Shown here piece by piece: positions 57,891 to 64,000 of a stretch of DNA of 64,000 bases. Below the pieces are notes generated by a model, which was not told the origin of the DNA, ran no database searches, and was given only the letters and a program-made list of their open reading frames with translations. The stretch's first letter is position 1. Every line of letters begins with the position of its first letter. Made by a program: the position numbers and the translations under genes. Source of the stretch: Alitta virens (Eukaryota > Annelida > Polychaeta > Phyllodocida > Nereididae); assembly GCA_932294295.1 (NCBI GenBank), contig OW028573.1, forward strand, positions 69,107,829 to 69,171,828, in the 5' to 3' direction.

Positions 57891-58293
57891 AAAAATACAC
57901 ACAGTATTTCTGGCTTCATTAAATATATCAAATACTTTCTACAGGTATTAGACACATACATCAGTCTGATTGTAAAATACGAAATTGTTTAATAAATAGT
58001 ATGCTATAGAAATTATGCCCCCTGCAACGAAGTTTGGGAGCATAAAGCCCTTATAGATGTACTGCTTCATTTACTGCTTCGATGCAGAGGTACGTACTGC
58101 TGTCCCCAAAGGACAGCATGTCATCAGGTCTCTTTTTATCGTCATCCTATCAAATTAAGGTAATACTCATCTATGCATAAATGTATATATATAAAATAAA
58201 TATTCTTTATTAAATTGTAACTATACAGTTAAATTGCTACGAAGTAAATTGAAAATTGATGATTAAATAAATATAAAATACATTTGATACACA

Positions 58294-60760
58294 TCATACA
58301 CTTAAAAGATACTTTAAATAAAAACAATGAGTTTTATGCTGGTTATTGATGTTTAAGAGTTCATTAATACAAAAAGGGATAAAACTGTCTTTAAATCTTT
58401 TAGTGTGACACAAGGGTAATTTAAAATCTTTGGACACTAGTCATCCTGTCATTGTTCATATATTGCACCAATAATGGGAAAAGTTTATGATTTTCATCCT
58501 GCATCTGAGCAAACAGTCTCATGCACATCATATAGTCTTTCGGACAATCGTTGCAGTTTACTAATATCAAGCAGCTCATTGTACGGCATGTCATGACAAT
58601 ATATTATCCGTAATGCCCACTTCTGCACAGAGTCTGATTGTGATTTTGACAGTCTTGAATGCCAAGCCTGACAGCTATATTCAGTAATTGGTCTTATTCT
58701 TATCATTGCTTTGTAAAATGTCAGCATATCATTGATGGAGACACCAGCTCTTCTTAACATAACTAGGGAATAGAGGCGCTTGGCTGCTTTGAATAAGTAA
58801 TGCTCACATGTTCTTCCCAGGAGAGGTCACTGCTGATGGTTAAACCAAGTAGTCAAGTAGTTTGGTGTTAGTCGCTCGCTCAATAGCAGTTCCATTTAGT
58901 TCAACTGGAGGTATGTCGAAACTAGAGAAACTGATGAGTAGTTCTTTCGTTTTTCGAGCATTAATGTTCATGTTGTTTACATTAGCCCAAGTAAGACAGG
59001 CTTCTGCAGCTGATTGAAGCTTGTTGTGACCGTCTGTATTGTCTTGATTACCAGTATGGTACAGAGTGACATCAAGCCGTTCACCATAACCAGGAGGGGT
59101 CCCAACAGTGTTCCTTGGGGCACCCCGCCGACTTTGACACATTGTCGTCTACCAGACAGGGAAGAAGTGATCCAGCGTACTAAACTTTGATGAACACCAA
59201 GGTTAAGAAGTTTGGTCAGCACTAACGAATGGTCCACATGATCAAAAGCCTTTTTAAAGTCTATAAGTAGCACTCTCACATATGCACCCAGAGTTTCTGT
59301 AGCAGCATACCAATTGTGGATGAGATTGAAATTTCACTATGATAGGAGTCAGGCTTACTGGTCTTAAGTCTGTTTCAATGCATCGAGGCGGGAATTCTTT
59401 GGGCAAAGCTGTTACATTCGCTGACTTCCACACTGTAGGGATAAAGCCTTCTCTTAATGATGCATTGAAAATGGCTGCAAAGGGTTTTCCTAGCACTCCA
59501 GCAAAATCACGTAGGATCCAAGAAGGTACTCCATCCAGCCCTGGCGATTTGCTGCAATCAATATCAATTAAGGCTCTTTCCATATCCTCACCAGTAAGTG
59601 CTTTTACACAGGTCCACCATTTACCAGGCTTACTAGTTTTCAAGTTGGCAACCTTTGTTTGGTAGTAGTGCTTGCGGAGTCCTTTACTCATCCTATTAGC
59701 CTTATTACGGTAGTATCTAAAGAGATCCATATTTTTGCTGTCATATGCTCTTGCCTTCTAGATTTAAGGGCTTTGAATTCATCAGTTACCCATTCTTTGT
59801 CAGATTCGGATCGCACAACAGTTTTCTCAGGGAAGTATTTATCCACGAGTCCATGAAGGGTAACTGTCATCATGGAGCACATATCAGAGCCTGACTTTAG
59901 TCTGTATAAAGGTTCCCACTTAAAAGATTTTAAGTCCATGGCAAAGAAAGCTCTTTCATTCAGTGGAAACTTCCTAGCTGTATGCAAGGTTTTTCTTGCC
60001 TTCTCAATGATGTGTGAAGGTTTTTTGAAGCAAATCACCACATCATGATCTGCTTTTCCAATTGGTGACAGAGTTATCGGCTCTTGGTAAAAGGTGCTCA
60101 TGTTCGTGTAAACTAAGTCCAACCATGAGGTACCCCTTGTAAGTTTTCTAACAATCTGTCTAAATTTGTAGGATGACCTCAATTGCTTGTCTGGCAGTTT
60201 ATTAAAGTTGCCAATAAGAAATAATCCAGCATTGGGGTGTTTTGACAACACAGGATCAATACATGATGTTAGGTACTGAACCATTTGCCAGTTATTTTGG
60301 TTTGGGGGGAATGGTAAAGGGCTCCAATTACGATGAGGCAAAATAAAAATAACAAGCCAGCCGGTGTGGATGTAACTTAATCCATACAACTTCATGCATC
60401 TCACTTTGGGGGTGTGATAAACATTCGTATTGGATCTCATTATGCATGTAACAGACCACGCCACCACGTCTGTCCTGTCTGTTCCATTGTATTGCTGTAA
60501 TTGTCAATTTTAAGTGCATTGTCAGGAACATTATTTCCAGCCCAACTCTCTGTTATGCATGCAAAGTCTATTTTATTTTCACGAAGTAGTGCTGTTATTT
60601 CATCCATTTTTCTAATGCAAGACTGGGCATTGACATTCAGGAGACTAGGTAGGGACAATCTCTCAGGTTCAATACTTATTAAATTTCCATGACACACATT
60701 ACGATCACCCGTGTGTAACACATCACTTCTTGAAGTTATAATTGTTGCTACTGGATACAC
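58294..60760 (-). pseudogene. CR1-like ORF2: endonuclease-reverse transcriptase (broken)
   Basis: The APE-type endonuclease begins NAQSCIRKMDEITALL with the ITESW motif, shifts frame near 60450, and continues with GNFN (Asp of the usual GDFN changed), SWLDLVYTN and KADHDVV. The reverse transcriptase follows with SKSPGLDGVPSWILRDF, DLRPVSLTP, VLLIDFKKAFDHVDHSL and GVPQGTLLGP. The expected YADD block is not intact (GNQDN at the matching place). The C-terminus runs to RFKDSFIPFCINELL and a stop at 58294. At least three frame changes make it non-functional. Confidence 0.92.
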
Positions 60761-60853
60761 TTTTATAGGGCAGTCAATCTCACTGTTCGACTCTTTACAT
60801 GCGCTGGTTTTGTTAGTTTAGCCTTCACTTAGGAAGGCTCCGTAGCCAACACA

Positions 60854-62060
60854 TTATGCATAACAGTGCTTTGCCTTTTGGCCCTCTTGTTTACAAGTAG
60901 TGCACCTGATAGGCCCACCATGCCTGCAGTTCTGATACATATGGTTTCCCTCTCCACAGTACCAGCAAGATCTCTTCTTTGTGCTATCATTATTATACTG
61001 GGCACTTTTCTGGTGGTACCTGATCATTGACCTATTGTTGCTTGATACCTGTGGACCCTGGTGATCTCTGAAGTTAGCTTTCTTTTTTTTGTTTCGCTTT
61101 GGCTTACAGACATTTTCTTTGCAATCAGAGGTAACATTTAGCACATAGTTTCTAGCTTACCGCTGGGTTCCATGTAAGGACGGGTTATGTCGATCATAGA
61201 GTCACCATCCTTGTTCACTCTTGAAAATATCCATCATTGAGACTACCATCACCAAGCAAGAAATTTTGGCCATGGTTCACAAAATGACCTCCCGTGCCTT
61301 GCTGAGTCGCATCAGTTCATTGTTCAATAACTTGACATTGTTTGCAGCTTTATCATTTCTAGGTAGAACACTGGAGATAATCACATTTTCTGGTGATGGT
61401 ACTTTTGTGATTACAGTGTCCAACAGTCTCTCATAAGATGCTACTACTTCCTCCTTGTATCGAGCTGAAGCACAGTCGTGAGTGCCTACAGCCAAGGTAA
61501 TATTGTGAAAGGTTCAATTTTGTACTTGAGTTCTTCATGTACTCGTTTGACCGTAGCCCCTTGTATGCATATAACTTCGGTATTGACCAATTTACTCTGA
61601 TGGATGTCTCTGATAGTCGAGTCCCCTATTAATAAGCACCTAGCATTTTTGTCAACCGCCAAATGTTTCCAGGCTTTAGCACAAAGTTTGTTTCTGTAAG
61701 TTCATCCACACGTTTTCTGAAGGTAGCGTGACTGATTTTCCTCACTTGTTTGCCTCATTCAGTGTGATGATTTGGTGACAGGCATGATCACAACTTGAAG
61801 ATAAGGATGAGACAGTGTCTTGGGGTGTTTTGATAATGTCAATGACGTTCTCATATTCTTCTTTGATTTTCCTAACATCTTGTAAAATACGTCGGCAGGT
61901 AATGAAACAGTCAGTGTCATCCCCATCACTCAAGCCCAAACATGACACATGGAACCAATCATAGCACAGGCAGCAACGGACCATGCTAGCTTCATCAGTT
62001 TCTGTACGATCATAAACGCATTGGAGCATGCAAAACAACTCTTCATTTGTTTAGTATTAC
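60854..62060 (-). pseudogene. CR1-like ORF1: PHD finger, SGNH esterase, CCHC knuckle (broken)
   Basis: Three blocks in N-to-C order. At 62038-61900 there is a Cys/His zinc-finger (CCLCYDWFHVSCLGLSDGDD) of PHD type. At about 61655-61277 there is an SGNH/GDSL hydrolase-like part with LLIGDSTIRDIHQSKLVNTE, then after a frameshift LAVGTHDCASARYKEEV. At 60967-60858 a perfect CX2CX4HX4C zinc knuckle (CWYCGEGNHMYQNC) is followed by a second one in which Gln replaces His. Such proteins act as RNA-binding chaperones in LINE particles. The frameshift near 61500 and further breaks make it a pseudogene. Confidence 0.88.
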
Positions 62061-62110
62061 TCGGGAGCTGTGAATCTTTGTTGTTAACACCTTTGTCTGA
62101 GGTCAGTAAG

Positions 62111-62466
62111 CAGTCAGGAGGGGGGGGGGGGGATCAATATTCTTCCCAATTACAATCACAGTGACCTCACTCAAAGCTCACAGGATGAAATCACAGGAGG
62201 TCATCACAGTTAGCTCACCATGAACTCACCTCGTGAACTCACACCAAGTGGTGTGGTATACATATCAGGCATCATCAGCATACCATGTGCATACCATGTA
62301 TCATCATCAGCATATCGTGTTTTTTGAGCTTTCATGGGTCTCTCTGTAACTCCTGGGTTGGCATCATGCAAGCCACAAAATTTGTCTTCATGATGCAACC
62401 CCATTTATTGTAACTTTTCTTGGTTATAATAAGTGAATAAAACGTCTTGAGTCACGGTCTTTCTAA
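62111..62466. repeat. Repeat-rich spacer with first copy of ~100-bp duplication
   Basis: It contains a G run (62120-62132) and repeat copy 1 (about 62151-62254), rich in ACTCACA and AGCTCAC words. The second copy lies at 62491-62595, 340 bases away, with scattered differences. Confidence 0.75.
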
Positions 62467-63202
62467 CCCAGTGAAGACGTGAGCTAACATTACACTCACA
62501 GTGACCTCACTCAAAGCTCACAGGATGATATCACAGGATGTCATCAGTTACCTCACCATGAACTCACCACATGAACTCACAACAAGTGGCGAGGTAAACA
62601 CTCTTAGAAAAACTATAAATATAACATTCTCTGTCTCCACCATTGATTACAGGCCAGTTAATAACAGAAACTATAAATAGAACTGCTTTATTGTGTAGGT
62701 AACCCAAGTTCGATTCTCACTCTTTTCACACTTGATAATGGCTTTACTGTCCCAGCTCATTCACTTAATTTAATTATACCTAGATGAGGCTACCTAGTTT
62801 CTAAGTGACTGGTGGTGTAGAGGTTAGCTGTGGTTAGGGTGTAGGACCTTTAGGCTTAGGTTAGGTAGGTCGGTAGTTAGGTTTTAGGTTCAAACACAGC
62901 ATGGGGCAATCATGAATGAAGGCTGTGTTGCGAGATTTTTTTGTAGTTCATCAATAGTTGTAACAAAGTTACACAGCCTAATTGCTCAGGACTACCATGG
63001 GATAGGAATGTTGCAGAAACGTAGAATCACACATGATCAGCCCACAGTTTGCTCACAGAAGACTCACACTGTGGCTGTGAGTTCACTGTGAGACCACTGA
63101 GTGGTAACACTTTTAGCTCACAGTGATCTCACAGTATGACCTCTCCGTGAGTTTCCTAACAGCTAACTGTGAGCTCACAGTGAGCTCAGATTCTTCACTG
63201 GG
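62467..63202. mobile_element. Candidate inverted-repeat (MITE-like) element
   Basis: CCCAGTGAAGA at 62467-62477 is matched by its perfect reverse complement at 63192-63202. Next to both ends lie AGCTCAC/GTGAGCT-rich sequences that also pair imperfectly. No transposase frame is present, so it would be non-autonomous. The middle has tRNA-like boxes near 62810-62895. Target-site duplication is not clear. Confidence 0.45.
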
Positions 63203-63214
63203 AAGTGAGCGTTT

Positions 63215-63560
63215 TCAGAGTTGCTCTGGAAGAATCAGAGTGTTTGCTTGGCTTTCGATGAAAATTCTTGCGATGTGGTGTGACCAGGTAAATTTTGATG
63301 TTAAGGTGACACCCAGATCATCGGCTTCTGAGACCGTGTTGAGCAGTTCCCCTCTCATGGAGTAGTTTGTGTGCCTGATGTTCCTGGATCTTTTCACATG
63401 AAGAGTTGGGCATTTGTTGGCATTAAATCTCATTTGCCACTTCTCTTCCCGCTGGAGTATTTTGTCTTAATCTTCTTGTAGAGCAACTGAAGCGGGGCCT
63501 AACACTATTCTCTGAGGTATACCTGATGTAACTGGGGCGTATTCTGAGCAGCTGCCATCT
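63215..63560 (-). mobile_element. LINE reverse-transcriptase fragment with internal deletion
   Basis: On the - strand VTSGIPQRIVLGP (RT motif) is followed almost directly by QREEKWQMRFNANKCPTLHV and EADDLGVTLTSKFTWSHHI (thumb/C-terminal part). The YADD block between them is missing, so a deletion joins the two near 63480-63500. Its wording differs from the LINE at 58-62 kb, so it is a different family or copy. Confidence 0.85.
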
Positions 63561-63583
63561 AGCGTTAGGCCATGGCCCCAATG

Positions 63584-63602
63584 CCCCCCCCCCCCCCCCC
63601 CC
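63584..63602. repeat. C homopolymer (19)
   Basis: Uninterrupted C run beside CTGGATCCGCCAG, at the edge of a LINE fragment. Confidence 0.95.
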
Positions 63603-63972
63603 TGGATCCGCCAGTATAAGCCAGACACTCTTCTCAGCCAAAAGAGTTCTTTCATAAAAATTGAAAAATGTATCAAAGACATCAGGAATCCCACAGCAAC
63701 TTCAAGTTTTATACCATTAATAGCTATATTTATACCAGTATAAATTTATCTTACTACATTGTATAAGTTTTACGTGAATCTAGTTTTGCTTTGAAAATTC
63801 TGTAGCAAAGCTTACCACTTTGATGTGAAAGTGTTCTATTTTTCCCTCAAGTTCATATAGAAACTTCCTAATCTGCTCCTTAGTTTGGCTAGCATATTAG
63901 TGGTTACACAGTGGGTTGTGCATGCACTGAAAATAATTTGGCTAAAGTGTTCATGTGACGTTATTAATGCTT

Positions 63973-63996
63973 CTTTTTTTTTTTTGGGGGGGGGGG
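63973..63996. repeat. T13-G11 tract
   Basis: T run followed directly by a G run at the window end. Confidence 0.9.
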
Positions 63997-64000
63997 ATTC

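Larger units (their letters stand above)
58150..62110 (-). mobile_element. CR1-like non-LTR retrotransposon, nearly full length, inactive
   Basis: On the - strand the order is PHD finger, SGNH esterase and zinc knuckle (ORF1), then endonuclease and reverse transcriptase (ORF2). This layout is known for CR1-group LINEs. Several frameshifts and stops and a lost catalytic motif show it is dead. The 3' end is A/T-rich with TATATA and AATAAA near 58180-58200. The 5' limit, near 62060-62110, is approximate, next to a G run (62120-62132). It lies outside the genes. Confidence 0.93.
63561..64000. other. Window end: C run, AT-rich DNA, T/G tract
   Basis: It contains 19 C (63584-63602) followed by CTGGATCCGCCAGTA, then unremarkable AT-rich DNA, and a T-run/G-run pair at 63973-63996. 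No gene. Confidence 0.65.

Overview
The window is nuclear DNA from an animal. It carries two spliced genes with GT-AG introns, long introns rich in old repeats, and degenerate CR1-type retrotransposons. The larger gene encodes dystrophin, an animal protein. Its C-terminal end resembles non-vertebrate dystrophins as I remember them, so an invertebrate metazoan is most likely. I cannot assign a phylum from sequence alone.

Region 1-52800 (+ strand) is the 3' half of a dystrophin gene. Twenty-nine exons between 1885 and 51347 can be chained with matching splice phases into one open frame of 1321 codons plus stop. In order they encode the last spectrin repeats, a hinge, a WW domain, EF-hand-like helices, a ZZ zinc finger, a short syntrophin-binding region, the dystrobrevin-type coiled coil and a charged, His-rich C-terminus. 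The first four introns between these exons are about 13.8, 7.8, 3.0 and 11.3 kb. The 5' half (actin-binding domain and most spectrin repeats) lies outside the window. The introns hold CTG/CAG repeat clusters, a tRNA-like SINE remnant, a small terminal-inverted-repeat element, tandem duplications, a CpG-dense patch and one unidentified decayed coding stretch on the - strand.

Region 53475-56920 (- strand) is a complete 10-exon gene for the mitochondrial glutamyl-tRNA(Gln) amidotransferase subunit A (GatA/QRSL1, 507 aa). All three catalytic residues are present. It converges tail-to-tail on dystrophin, with roughly 0.7 kb between the predicted poly(A) signals. The two genes have no functional link.

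Region 57700-64000 is repeat DNA. It contains a nearly full-length but frameshifted CR1-like LINE on the - strand (ORF1 with PHD finger, SGNH esterase and zinc knuckle; ORF2 with endonuclease and a reverse transcriptase that has lost its YADD motif). There are also two further LINE fragments, a candidate inverted-repeat element with ~100-bp duplications, and several long poly-G/poly-T tracts. No prokaryotic genes, CRISPR arrays or rRNA genes were seen.
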